Shown here piece by piece: positions 45,325 through 53,845 of a stretch of DNA of 57,930 nt. Numbering within the stretch: the first letter of the stretch is position 1; the number at the start of each line of letters is the position of its first letter. The notes below the pieces were generated by a model, which saw only the letters and a list, made by a program, of their open reading frames with translations, made no database searches and was not told the origin of the DNA. The DNA comes from a virus: the IMG/VR virus record IMGVR_UViG_3300044949_002606, positions 1 to 57,930 of that record; one strand, given 5' to 3'. The translations under genes were made by a program, and so were the position numbers.

Positions 45325-47635
45325 AGATCTGTCCCGCCCCGCGTTCCGCTACTCGTCCTCCGGCCGGCGCCCCGAGCGGCTCAACCAGAGCCGCGGCGTG
45401 AACGCCCCGCTGCAGCTGTTGCGTGGGTGGGCCGCGGGCACGCTGGGGTTGCCCGGGGACATCGAGGGCTTGGTGCGCATGCTGCCCGGCATCAAGGACG
45501 AGACTCCGGTGCTCCCCACCAGCGACTTCTACCGCGAGTGGCTCCCGGGCTACGACGAGCGCCCCGCGGCCCGCGCCATGAGCGGGCTCGGTGCGCTCAC
45601 GGGCGGCATGGGCGCGACGAACGTGGCGCGGGCCGGGCTGGGCGCCGTGAAGCGCGCGACTGACGTGAACGCGATCCGCGACTACGTGCGGGCAGCGCAG
45701 GGCGTGTCGGGCATGCCGGGCGCGGCGGTCATCAAGCCCAAGGGCGGCAACTGGCTCGCCGGCAGCGTGGAAGGCGCGGTGCGTCCGTTGCGCAACGCAG
45801 ACGTTGACGAGCGCGCTTACATGGAATTCAACCGTGCGCAAGCGCAGTCCGGCGGCGAATTCCAAGACTGGCTGACGCAGCGTTGGCGCGAAGATCCTGA
45901 TTACCAAAAAGTCCCCGCAATCCAAGCCGCCAACGAGTTCCTGCGCTCCAAGGGTTTGTCTCCTCTGGCTCCGGAAGGTCCTGACGCCGCCCTCAACAAG
46001 TGGATCGACCAAAAGCTCGCCGGTTACATCCGCAACGAGATGGGCACGCCGGAGGACCCCTTGCGACTGCAGGCGGAGGCGTTCGGGCCTAAGAAGGCCG
46101 CGCTGTTAAAAGCCAAAAACGCGCAGATCGCCAAAGCTGAGGCCGACATGGAGCGGGCGCGGGCCGCACGCGGCTTCACCCCCGAGATGATGACGCAGTC
46201 GCAAGCGAGGCTCCGCGATCTGCGCCGCGAGCGGTCTCAGATCGAGGCGCAGACGGGGTTGCACATATACCCGGGTTTTGTGTCCACGCCGCCTGATGTG
46301 GCCAAGGCGCGGGTTGCGGCCGGTTTCCCCGAAGAGGGCATGGCGGCCGAACGCTGGTTGAAAACACCGCCCGAACAGATGACCGACGAGGCCTCGCTCG
46401 CAAACGAGCTGGCTTACAAGTGGGAGGTGCTGGCGGATGCGCCCATCTCGCCCGAGGGCAAGGCCGGCGAGCTCGCAGGCATCCAGTCTGCCCTGGACCG
46501 AAACCCCTGGCTCGCCAAGGCGTCGCCCGAGGCCACGGTCTATTCGCTGTACCCCGGCAGCACGGTGCGCAACGAGAATCTCGGCTTCGGCCACCTCGTC
46601 GACGAGCTGCGCAACGCAGTGAACCCGGAGTCGGGCCTGCCGCGGGAGTTGCTGCTCAAGTACGAGGACCTGCCCAAGCTCAGCGTGGCCCAGGCCGCCA
46701 AGCGCGTCGACGACATCAACGCCTGGCGCGCGGCGCAGAAGGCCGAGGCCGACCTGGCCCGCGCAATGAACCCGGCCACGCAGGTGTTCAAGGAGTACCC
46801 GGAGCAGGGGTACAAGTGGGTGGAGTTGAAGATGCCGGAGAAGACCTCCGGGTTACCCGAAGGCTACTCCTTGAGCGTCATCCGCAACGAGCGCCTGCCC
46901 GAGGGGCACATGGGCGCTCGCAGCTACGCCGTGGTCGACCCGCAAGGGCGCATGTTGGAAGACGTCGGGTTGGAGTACACAGAAGCCGACGCGCTGGACA
47001 AGTTCAGCCGCGCGTACTATGGCCGCGCGCTCGAAGACGCCCTCAAGTACGAAGGCGAACAGCTCAGTCATTGCGTCGGCGGTTACTGCCCGGATGTGGT
47101 CGAGGGGCGGTCGCGGATCTTCAGTTTGCGCGACGCCGAGGGTCGGCCGCATGTGACGGTGGAGGTGAAGCCTGACACCGCGCCACCTCGACACGACCAC
47201 ATCATAGATGAAATCAAGCGTGTCGTAGGCAGCAACAATATTCCTGACGACGATGCATACGACGCGCTGTACAAACAGGCGATGGCGAGCGTGATGGCCA
47301 ACCGTCCGCAAGACATCATCCAAATCAAAGGCAAAGCCAACAAAGCACCCAAAGAAGAGTACCTCCCGTTCGTCCAGGACTTTGTGCGCAGCGGGCAGTG
47401 GGGGCGGGTGGGGGACTTGGGGAATACGGGGTTGATTGACCTGAATGTTTCCGGTGTCCCTGAGAATCTCCGCGAAGGGCGGAGGTTTGTGCCCAAAGAA
47501 GAATACGACGCGATCGTGCGTCGCAACGCGGAAGGCTTCGCCCGCGGCGGCGCAGTGACCGCCCCGCCCGGCCCCGCGCAGTATGACCCGCTGGCCATTG
47601 ATTCACTGGCCGAGCAACTACTCATGGAGGCCTGA
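45317..47635 (+). CDS. Large late protein with a PcfJ-like domain
   Basis: A 772-residue protein. Residues about 1-130 are Gly/Ala-rich and basic. Residues about 160-380 are helical and charged, including EADMERARAARGFTPEM. Residues about 570-620 hold ALKYEGEQLSHCVGGYC with RSRIFSLRDAEGRPHVTVEV, the characteristic GxxLxHCVGxY...SLR...pHxTxEv signature of PcfJ-like domains first seen in conjugative plasmids. The C terminus has FARGGAVTAPPGP. Such large multidomain proteins may enter the host with the DNA. The coding sequence overlaps the previous stop by eight bases. Confidence 0.7.
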   Translation: MAEDLSRPAFRYSSSGRRPERLNQSRGVNAPLQLLRGWAAGTLGLPGDIEGLVRMLPGIKDETPVLPTSDFYREWLPGYDERPAARAMSGLGALTGGMGATNVARAGLGAVKRATDVNAIRDYVRAAQGVSGMPGAAVIKPKGGNWLAGSVEGAVRPLRNADVDERAYMEFNRAQAQSGGEFQDWLTQRWREDPDYQKVPAIQAANEFLRSKGLSPLAPEGPDAALNKWIDQKLAGYIRNEMGTPEDPLRLQAEAFGPKKAALLKAKNAQIAKAEADMERARAARGFTPEMMTQSQARLRDLRRERSQIEAQTGLHIYPGFVSTPPDVAKARVAAGFPEEGMAAERWLKTPPEQMTDEASLANELAYKWEVLADAPISPEGKAGELAGIQSALDRNPWLAKASPEATVYSLYPGSTVRNENLGFGHLVDELRNAVNPESGLPRELLLKYEDLPKLSVAQAAKRVDDINAWRAAQKAEADLARAMNPATQVFKEYPEQGYKWVELKMPEKTSGLPEGYSLSVIRNERLPEGHMGARSYAVVDPQGRMLEDVGLEYTEADALDKFSRAYYGRALEDALKYEGEQLSHCVGGYCPDVVEGRSRIFSLRDAEGRPHVTVEVKPDTAPPRHDHIIDEIKRVVGSNNIPDDDAYDALYKQAMASVMANRPQDIIQIKGKANKAPKEEYLPFVQDFVRSGQWGRVGDLGNTGLIDLNVSGVPENLREGRRFVPKEEYDAIVRRNAEGFARGGAVTAPPGPAQYDPLAIDSLAEQLLMEA

Positions 47636-47636
47636 A

Positions 47637-48254
47637 ATGGCAGGACCGTTGTTTGCTGTGGGGCGGGCGCTGCTGGGCAGCCAGCTCACCCAGCCGATTA
47701 TGAATGAGATGGCGATTCGCGGGTTGGGTAGCGGAACGCTGAGCCCGGAGTTGGCGCGGTTGCTGTACAGCAACCGCACTCTGGGCGAGCAGCTCGCCAG
47801 CAGCGTTGAGCCGCTGGGGCGGCTGCTGGGGTTCCTGCCCGAGGAGCGACCCAACTACAACCTGCCCGACGACTACAGCGTGGGTCCGCAGGGCGAGATT
47901 TACAACTTGGCCGGTGACCGCATGGTTACGGGCGAAGGCGTGACGGGGTTCCAGCCCGTAGCGCAATACGGGGAGTACGGGTTTCAAGAGCCTTTGCCGC
48001 CCCGTCCTGAAGGCTATCCGTCCGACGCGCCGTGGCCGCCGCCTGGGGCGGGGGGCGGCTTTATGCCTGCTGCGGAGGGGCCGCTCAGCCTACAGCAACC
48101 GCCCACCTGGGGAAGGGGTGCCGATGGCGGGGGCTTTAGCGGTGCGCGGGGTGATGACGGCGGCGGGCACGGCAGCTACGGTGGTGATTACTACGTCGAT
48201 GAGCTTGAGCGCCTTGCCGCTCGCTACGCCATTCAACCGCCTCCCGGAGGTTGA
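47637..48254 (+). CDS. Phage protein with Gly/Pro-rich C-terminal half
   Basis: A 205-residue protein. The N-terminal 70 residues contain GPLFAVGRALLGSQLTQPIM and ARLLYSNRTLGEQLASS, helical and moderately hydrophobic. The rest is Pro-, Gly- and Tyr-rich (NYNLPDDYSVGPQGEIYN, GADGGGFSGARGDDGGG). It ends DELERLAARYAIQPPPGG, a motif shared with other late proteins. It starts one base after the previous stop region and precedes the portal. Probably internal to the virion; inferred. Confidence 0.65.
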   Translation: MAGPLFAVGRALLGSQLTQPIMNEMAIRGLGSGTLSPELARLLYSNRTLGEQLASSVEPLGRLLGFLPEERPNYNLPDDYSVGPQGEIYNLAGDRMVTGEGVTGFQPVAQYGEYGFQEPLPPRPEGYPSDAPWPPPGAGGGFMPAAEGPLSLQQPPTWGRGADGGGFSGARGDDGGGHGSYGGDYYVDELERLAARYAIQPPPGG

Positions 48255-48307
48255 CCCCCAACCCCTTGCCCAACAAAACGCGCAGCAGCGCTGAGGACTT
48301 TTGACTC

Positions 48308-50842
48308 ATGGCCGACCAACTCAGACCCGAAGACGAAGAAGACGAGCGCGAGGCCGTCGGCGAGACGCTCTCGCTGGACGGCGAAGAGGAGCTCGAAGTC
48401 GAAGACACCGAGGACGGTGGCGCCGTGGTGCGCATGAAGAACGAGGAGCAGTCGCGCCGCGCGCAGCAGCACTTCGACAACATCGTCGAGGACGTGGACC
48501 CCGCGCGGCTCAGCGCGGCAGTGACTGACCTGCTCGACAAGATCGACAAGGACAAAGAGGCCAGGGAGAAGCGCGACAAGCAGTACGAGGAGGGCCTGCG
48601 CCGCACGGGGCTGGGCGACGACGCGCCGGGCGGGGCGCAGTTCACCGGCGCCAACAAAGTGGTGCACCCGATGCTCGTGGAAGCGTGCGTGGACTTCTCG
48701 GCCCGGTTCATGAAGGAAATGTTCCCGCCCGCGGGCCCTGTCAAGAGCAAGGTGCTCGGCACCCAGGACAAGAAGAAGGTCGAAAAGGCGCAGCGCAAGA
48801 CCGACTTCATGAACTGGCAGTGCACTGAGCAGATGCCCGAGCTGCGGAGCGAGCTGGAGCAGCTGAGCACGCAGTTGCCGCTGGGCGGCGGCCAGTACCT
48901 GAAGCTCATGTGGAGCCGGCAGCGCCAGCGCCCCACGGTGGAGTTCGTGCCGATCGACGACGTGTACCTGCCGTTCGCGGCCACCAACTTCTACACCGCC
49001 GAGCGCAAGACGCACGTGCAGTACGTGACGGCCGCGGAGTACACGCGGCGCGTCCGTTCGGGCATGTACCGCGACGTGGACTTGGGCGTCCCTGAGGACC
49101 CCGAGTTCAGCGCCGCCTCGCGCGCCAACGACAAGATCGAAGGTCGCAAGAGCACCGCCTACAACGAGGACGGACTCCGCACCGTGTTCGAGGTCTGCAC
49201 CGCGCTGGCGCTGGAGGACGGCGAAGACGACGACCCCGCCCCTTACATTCTCAGCATCGACAAGTCCTCCGGCCAGGCGCTGGGCTTGTACCGCAACTGG
49301 GAGCCCGACGACCCGCAGCGCAAGGAGCTCGAGTGGGTGGTGGAGTTTCCGTTCGTGCCTTGGCGGGGGGCCTACCCCATCGGGCTCACGCACATGATTG
49401 GCGGGCTCAGCGGTGCGGCCACCGGCGCGTTGCGCGCGCTGCTGGATTCGGCCCACATTCAGAACATCCCCACACTGCTGAAGCTGAAGGGCGGCCCCAA
49501 CGGCCAGACGCTCAACGTGCAGCCCACCGAGGTGGTCGAGCTGGAGGGCGGGGCGCTCATCGACGACGTGCGCAAGCTGGCCATGCCGATGCCGTTCAAC
49601 CCGCCGAGCCCAGTTCTGTTCCAGCTGCTGGGGTTCTTGGTGGATGCGGGCAAGGGCGTGGTGCAGACCTCGTTCGAGAAGCTCGCCGACAGCAACCCCA
49701 ACCAACCCGTCGGCACCACGCTCGCGATCATCGAGCAGGGCATGGTGGTGTTCAGCTCGATCCACTCGCGGCTGCACAACTCGATGGCGCGGGTGTTCAA
49801 GATACTGCACCGGCTGAACAGCGCCTACCTGACGCACGAGGCGCTCAAAGCCTACGACAACGGGCTGGAGGCGAAGCCCGAGGACTTTGACGGCCCGCTG
49901 GATGTGGTGCCGGTGAGCGACCCGGCGATCTTCAGCGAGACGCAGCGCTTTGCGCAGACGCAGGCGGTGATGCAGCGGGCCGCGACCGTGCCGCAGATGT
50001 ACGACGCGCGCAAGGTGGAGGAGATGTTCCTCCGCGGGTTGAAGCTCGCGCCCGCTGACCTGCTGCAGCCGCAACCCGGCCAGGACGACGTCGACCCCGT
50101 CAGCGAGAACGTGGCCGCAGCGATGGGCCGGCCCGTGTACGTGCTGCCCCGGCAGGACCACATGGCGCACCTGCGCACACACTTGGCGTTCCTCAAGTCG
50201 CCGCTGTTCGGCTCCAACCCGGCGATCGTGAAGACGTACTTGTTCCCGATGGCGCAGCATGTGCGCGACCACCTGCTCAACTACTACCTCACCGAGACCC
50301 ACGACGCCGTGAAGCGCGCCACCGAGGACGAACTCATCCGCGACGACGCCGATCAACAAGCCGAGGTCATTTTGCGGGTGCAGCAGCTCATCGAGCAGCA
50401 ACTGGGCGCCTTCGCGCAGGAGCTGGCGCAGCTGGACCAGGCCGCTCAGCAGTTCAAGCCGCAGCCCCCGATGCCGCCCGACAACTCGATGCAAGTCGCG
50501 CAGCTCAACGCCCAGCTGCAGGGTCAGCTCGCTCAGCAGCGCGCGCAGCTGGACCAAGCGCGGTTGGCACAACAGGCGCAGTCGGAACAGGCGCGCTTGG
50601 GTCAACAGGCGCAAGCCGAGCAGGCCCGGCTGCAGGACAAGCAGCAGGACCGCGCGACCGAACTCCAACGCGAGCAACTACGCCAGCAGGCGGAGGACGC
50701 CCGCCAGCAGCAGTCCGACGCGGTGCGCTACCAAATGAACACCGACGACAACGAAACCGCGCTGCGGCTCGCGGCGGCCGAGATCGCCTCTGGCGAGAAG
50801 GTGGCGGTCAGCACCGGCACCGGTATCAACCCCAACCCCTGA
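48308..50842 (+). CDS. Portal protein, P22-like
   Basis: An 844-residue protein. A highly acidic N terminus (EDEEDEREAVGETLSLDGEE) is followed by a portal core: GGAQFTGANKVVHPMLVEAC, DFSARFMKEMFPP, GQYLKLMWSRQRQRPTVEF and YPIGLTHMIGGLSGAATGAL, typical of podoviral P22-like portals. Residues about 680-790 form a long helical Gln/Ala-rich tail (QQLGAFAQELAQLDQAAQQF) that could be the barrel extension inside the capsid. It forms the ring through which DNA enters and leaves. The terminase, scaffold and capsid genes surround it as expected. Confidence 0.92.
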   Translation: MADQLRPEDEEDEREAVGETLSLDGEEELEVEDTEDGGAVVRMKNEEQSRRAQQHFDNIVEDVDPARLSAAVTDLLDKIDKDKEAREKRDKQYEEGLRRTGLGDDAPGGAQFTGANKVVHPMLVEACVDFSARFMKEMFPPAGPVKSKVLGTQDKKKVEKAQRKTDFMNWQCTEQMPELRSELEQLSTQLPLGGGQYLKLMWSRQRQRPTVEFVPIDDVYLPFAATNFYTAERKTHVQYVTAAEYTRRVRSGMYRDVDLGVPEDPEFSAASRANDKIEGRKSTAYNEDGLRTVFEVCTALALEDGEDDDPAPYILSIDKSSGQALGLYRNWEPDDPQRKELEWVVEFPFVPWRGAYPIGLTHMIGGLSGAATGALRALLDSAHIQNIPTLLKLKGGPNGQTLNVQPTEVVELEGGALIDDVRKLAMPMPFNPPSPVLFQLLGFLVDAGKGVVQTSFEKLADSNPNQPVGTTLAIIEQGMVVFSSIHSRLHNSMARVFKILHRLNSAYLTHEALKAYDNGLEAKPEDFDGPLDVVPVSDPAIFSETQRFAQTQAVMQRAATVPQMYDARKVEEMFLRGLKLAPADLLQPQPGQDDVDPVSENVAAAMGRPVYVLPRQDHMAHLRTHLAFLKSPLFGSNPAIVKTYLFPMAQHVRDHLLNYYLTETHDAVKRATEDELIRDDADQQAEVILRVQQLIEQQLGAFAQELAQLDQAAQQFKPQPPMPPDNSMQVAQLNAQLQGQLAQQRAQLDQARLAQQAQSEQARLGQQAQAEQARLQDKQQDRATELQREQLRQQAEDARQQQSDAVRYQMNTDDNETALRLAAAEIASGEKVAVSTGTGINPNP

Positions 50843-50861
50843 CCGAAAGGAACCCTGAACC

Positions 50862-50999
50862 ATGGCTGACAAACCCACCCCCGGCACCGTGCCCATGACT
50901 GGCGCGCTCGTCAAGCAGAAGCACCGCATGGCCGCAGGCAGCAAGGAAAACGGCCAAACGCTGCCCGCCGCCCCGGCAATGCCCAAGACCCCGGCGTGA
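50862..50999 (+). CDS. 45-residue basic protein
   Basis: A small gene with a good ribosome site (GAAAGGA) 11 bases before ATG 50862, ending TGA 50997-50999, overlapping the next start (GTGA). The sequence reads VPMTGALVKQKHRMAAGS and ends with many Pro, Ala and Lys residues. Similar short proteins lie between portal and scaffold genes in related phages. No function is recognised. Confidence 0.6.
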   Translation: MADKPTPGTVPMTGALVKQKHRMAAGSKENGQTLPAAPAMPKTPA

Positions 51000-51193
51000 A
51001 CCTGCCGGAGCGGTTGCTCGCTCGGCTCAAGGCCGAGCAGGCGAGCTTTGCGCTGCAGGCGATGCAGCGGCCCCAAACCCGTGATGCCTTTGAGTACGGG
51101 CATCGGGTCGGCACCGTAGCAGGCTACGAGGCCGCCATCAATGTGCTTTTGTCCCTTTTGAAAGAGGAGCGTGACAGTGACCCAGACTTGTGA
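50996..51193 (+). CDS. Small helical phage protein
   Basis: A 65-residue protein starting at GTG 50996. It has NLPERLLARLKAEQASFALQ, then DAFEYGHRVGTVAGYEAAIN with VLLSLLKEE, an all-helical layout seen in small phage proteins that follow the portal. The start overlaps the previous stop by four bases. The following gene's ribosome site (GAGGAG) lies inside its end. Confidence 0.65.
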   Translation: MNLPERLLARLKAEQASFALQAMQRPQTRDAFEYGHRVGTVAGYEAAINVLLSLLKEERDSDPDL

Positions 51194-51584
51194 GAACGCT
51201 ATGGCGGAGGCTTTCCCGACGGCGGACGCCGGGGTGCAGCCCTTCGGTAGCCGCGTTCTGGTGCAGATTCGCACACCGAAGACCAAGACCGCTTCCGGCA
51301 TCATCATCGACAACGGCTCGCGTGACACTGAAAAGTGGAACACGCAGGTCGCCAAGGTGGTGTCGCACGGCCCCGTCGCCTATCGCAACCGCAACACGCT
51401 GGAACCCTGGCCGGAAGGCGGCTGGGCGCACCCGGGCGACTACGTGCGCGTGCCCAAGTACGGCGGCGACCGGTGGGAGGTGCCGCTGCCCGATGGCAGC
51501 ACCGCGCTGTTCGTCATCTTCAACGACCTCGACATCATTGGCCGCGTCGAGGGCGACCCGCTGGCCATCCGCGCATTCATCTGA
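51177..51584 (+). CDS. GroES-like co-chaperonin
   Basis: A 135-residue protein with the Cpn10 pattern: PFGSRVLVQIRTPKTKTASG and IIIDNGSR at the base, then NTQVAKVVSHGPVAYRNRN, DYVRVPKYGGDRWEVPLPDG and ALFVIFNDLDIIGRVEG. The mobile-loop region (KTKTASGIIID) is preserved. It is likely to cap host GroEL so that the large capsid protein can fold inside, as T4 gp31 does. GTG 51177 is favoured by a GAGGAG seven bases upstream. It lies just before scaffold and capsid genes. Confidence 0.85.
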   Translation: MTQTCENAMAEAFPTADAGVQPFGSRVLVQIRTPKTKTASGIIIDNGSRDTEKWNTQVAKVVSHGPVAYRNRNTLEPWPEGGWAHPGDYVRVPKYGGDRWEVPLPDGSTALFVIFNDLDIIGRVEGDPLAIRAFI

Positions 51585-51601
51585 AGGAGATGTGACCCAT
51601 C

Positions 51602-52570
51602 ATGGCTGAAAAGCTCACCGACAAAGACCCCACCGACGACATTGTTGTCGTCGAGGACGCCCCCAAGGGCAACGTGCCGTCCGAGCCGACGGGCGTGCCC
51701 GACCCGGCGCAGGACGCGCGGCTCCGCGCTGGCGAGGACGACGAGGACGACGAGGACGAAGGCACCGCGGGCGACGGCCGCGACGACATCCGCGCCCGGC
51801 GCCGGCAAGAGAAGCTGGAGCGCAAGCAGCGCCGCGACGACGCCATCAAGCGCGACAAGCTCGAGATGGACTTTCTGCGTCGGCGCAACGACGACCTAGA
51901 GCGCCGGCTCACGGTGCAAGAGCAGCGCGCCGTGCAGGTGGACATGAACTCGCTGGACGCGCAGATTCAAGCCGCCATGCGCGACGCGGAGACCGCCGAG
52001 CGGGTGATCGCCAAGGCGGTGGAGGCCGGCAACGGCTCCGACGTCACGCAGGCCATGCGCTACCGTGACCAAGCGATCGACAAGGCGCGCCAGCTCCACG
52101 CCGTCAAGCAGGGCGCGCTCCAGCGCCCGGCGCCCGCCCCCGCCATCGACGACGCGACGATGCATCACGCGCAGGAGTTCCTGCGCCAGAACACCTGGTA
52201 CGACCCGCAGGGCCGCGACGAGGACTCGGCCATCGTGCTCGCCATCGACCAGGCGCTGGTCAAGGACGGGTTCAACCCCCAGTCGGGCGACTACTGGTCC
52301 GAGCTGCGGCGCCGGGCGGCGCGGCGGTTGCCGGAGCGGTTCGGCACTCCGCAGCGCGGCGGCGACGACGGCGCCCCCACGCGTGAAGCCCGTGGCGGCC
52401 CTGCGGTGGGTTCCGGCCGCGAGCACGCCCCCGCCACCACCCGCCGCGAGGTGTACATCAGCCCCGAGCGCAAGCAAGCGCTCGTCGACGCCGGTGTGTG
52501 GGACGACCCCGTGCTGCGCATGAAGTATGTGAAGCGCTACGCTGAGTATGACCGCGCCAACCGTGCGTGA
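51602..52570 (+). CDS. Scaffolding protein
   Basis: A 322-residue acidic and helical protein located between portal and major capsid. The first 65 residues are highly acidic. Then comes a charged coiled coil (RRRQEKLERKQRRDDAIKRD, LEMDFLRRRNDDLERRLTVQ). The C-terminal part has EVYISPERKQALVDAGVWDD and YVKRYAEYDRAN, a compact domain that could bind the coat. Position and composition fit a P22-like scaffold that is lost on maturation. An AAGGAG site precedes ATG 51602. Confidence 0.78.
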   Translation: MAEKLTDKDPTDDIVVVEDAPKGNVPSEPTGVPDPAQDARLRAGEDDEDDEDEGTAGDGRDDIRARRRQEKLERKQRRDDAIKRDKLEMDFLRRRNDDLERRLTVQEQRAVQVDMNSLDAQIQAAMRDAETAERVIAKAVEAGNGSDVTQAMRYRDQAIDKARQLHAVKQGALQRPAPAPAIDDATMHHAQEFLRQNTWYDPQGRDEDSAIVLAIDQALVKDGFNPQSGDYWSELRRRAARRLPERFGTPQRGGDDGAPTREARGGPAVGSGREHAPATTRREVYISPERKQALVDAGVWDDPVLRMKYVKRYAEYDRANRA

Positions 52571-52593
52571 ATTGCACCCGGCACACAAAGTGT

Positions 52594-52622
52594 TTGCCTC
52601 GCGCACAATTCTGCCCTATAAT
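52594..52622 (+). promoter_or_regulatory. Sigma70-like late promoter P3 for the capsid genes
   Basis: TTGCCT at 52594-52599 and TATAAT at 52617-52622 have a 17 bp spacer and are followed by TCACCC, as in P1. It lies in an 84 bp gap between scaffold and the gene at 52655. Separate transcription may give extra capsid message. Confidence 0.88.
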
Positions 52623-52631
52623 TCACCCACC

Positions 52632-52649
52632 ATCGCTGGAAGGAGCGAT
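52632..52649 (+). promoter_or_regulatory. Ribosome site inside a small hairpin
   Basis: ATCGCT (52632-52637) and AGCGAT (52644-52649) can pair around a GGAAGG loop, with the GGAAGGAG ribosome site partly in the loop, five bases before ATG 52655. The 6 bp stem is short, so the site may stay accessible. It could tune translation of the capsid-group genes. Confidence 0.4.
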
Positions 52650-52654
52650 CACAC

Positions 52655-53185
52655 ATGAACGACGAACGACTCAAGAAATCCGCAGGCGACCTGCGCACCA
52701 ACCGCGCGATGGAAGATCGCGCTGTGACGCACGATCGCGCCATCAGTGATGACGAGCGGGTTGAAATGTTCCGTCAGCAGTTCTTCAATTCCTCATTGCC
52801 GGACTTGCCCAAGATTCCGGGCTGGCACATGTGCTGGCTCACCACCACCAACCCACGCGACTCAATTCAGGGCCGCATTCGTCTCGGATATGAACCTGTG
52901 AAGCCGGAAGATGTGCCCGGCTGGGAATACGCCACGCTGAAGACCGGCGACTGGGCGGGGTTCATTGGCGTGAACGAGATGCTGGCTTTCAAGTTGCCGA
53001 TGAGCTTGTATAGCCGCTTCATGCAGGAGGCGCACCACAGCGCGCCGCTCCGCGAAGAGGAAAAGCTCACCGACACGGCCGAGTTCCTGGAGCAGCAGGC
53101 GCGGTCTTCCAAGTCGAAGCTCATGGTGGGCGAGGGCAACATGGAAATGGGGCAGCAGCGCGAGGCGCTCTTCGAGCTCTCGTGA
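52655..53185 (+). CDS. Conserved protein between scaffold and capsid
   Basis: A 176-residue protein. The first part is basic and helical (LRTNRAMEDRAVTHDRAISD). The centre contains LPDLPKIPGWHMCWLTTTNP then DSIQGRIRLGYEPVKPEDVP, and later WAGFIGVNEMLAFKLPMSLY. This order recurs in phages next to scaffold and coat genes. A capsid-assembly or head-completion role is likely but unproven. It has its own promoter (P3) and a ribosome site GGAAGGAG. Confidence 0.7.
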   Translation: MNDERLKKSAGDLRTNRAMEDRAVTHDRAISDDERVEMFRQQFFNSSLPDLPKIPGWHMCWLTTTNPRDSIQGRIRLGYEPVKPEDVPGWEYATLKTGDWAGFIGVNEMLAFKLPMSLYSRFMQEAHHSAPLREEEKLTDTAEFLEQQARSSKSKLMVGEGNMEMGQQREALFELS

Positions 53186-53237
53186 GGCAAAGAGTCCCAA
53201 TTCTCGCAATCTGAACCCATCTAAGGAGCCAAGCACT

Positions 53238-53831
53238 ATGTCTTCGACTAGCGCACCTTTCGGTTTCAGGCCGTCTTACCACAACAGTGGCCAGATGCGC
53301 CCGAAAGCGTACACGATCACTTCCACCTACGGCACGGATATCTTCTCCGGCGACCCCGTGAAGCTCACCGACAACGGTGTGATTCAACTGGGCTCCAGTG
53401 ACGGCACCCGTTCCGGCACCACCGACGGCATCGCGCTGCTCGGCATTTTTGCCGGGTGCCAGTACCTGGACGCCAGCGGCAAGCCCACCATCAGCCCGTT
53501 CTGGCCCGCCAGCACGACCGGCACCGAGATCATCGCCTGGGTCTACGACGACCCCGAGACGCTGTTCGACGTGCAGTACGACAACCCCTCCGCCGGCACC
53601 ACGGTTCAAACCGCGGTGGGCGAGGAGTGCGACTGGACCGTGGCCTCGCCGGGCGGCTCCACCCGCACCGGGCTGAGCAACACCAAGCTCTCGGTGATCC
53701 AAGCCACGTCTGGCCAGTTCCAGATCACGGGCTTCGCCGACAGCATCAACGACTCACTGACCGACGCCTTTGTGCAGGTGACTGTTCGCATCAACGAACA
53801 TCACTACAAGGCCGCTGTCAACTCGGTTTAA
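53238..53831 (+). CDS. Probable capsid decoration protein
   Basis: A 197-residue protein that directly precedes the major capsid gene. It begins STSAPFGFRPSYHNSGQMRP, then YGTDIFSGDPVKLTDNGVIQ, LLGIFAGCQYLDASGKP and TEIIAWVYDDPETLFDVQ, a beta-rich pattern of proteins reported next to coat genes in related podoviruses. No signal or membrane segment is found. It likely binds the outer face of the capsid, which is an inference from position and fold pattern. An AAGGAG site precedes ATG 53238. Confidence 0.72.
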   Translation: MSSTSAPFGFRPSYHNSGQMRPKAYTITSTYGTDIFSGDPVKLTDNGVIQLGSSDGTRSGTTDGIALLGIFAGCQYLDASGKPTISPFWPASTTGTEIIAWVYDDPETLFDVQYDNPSAGTTVQTAVGEECDWTVASPGGSTRTGLSNTKLSVIQATSGQFQITGFADSINDSLTDAFVQVTVRINEHHYKAAVNSV

Positions 53832-53845
53832 GGAGGGCTTGAACC

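Noticed and set aside
48233-50677. 814-codon open frame opposite the portal gene
   Set aside because: High GC makes such shadows common. The plus-strand portal has clear family motifs.
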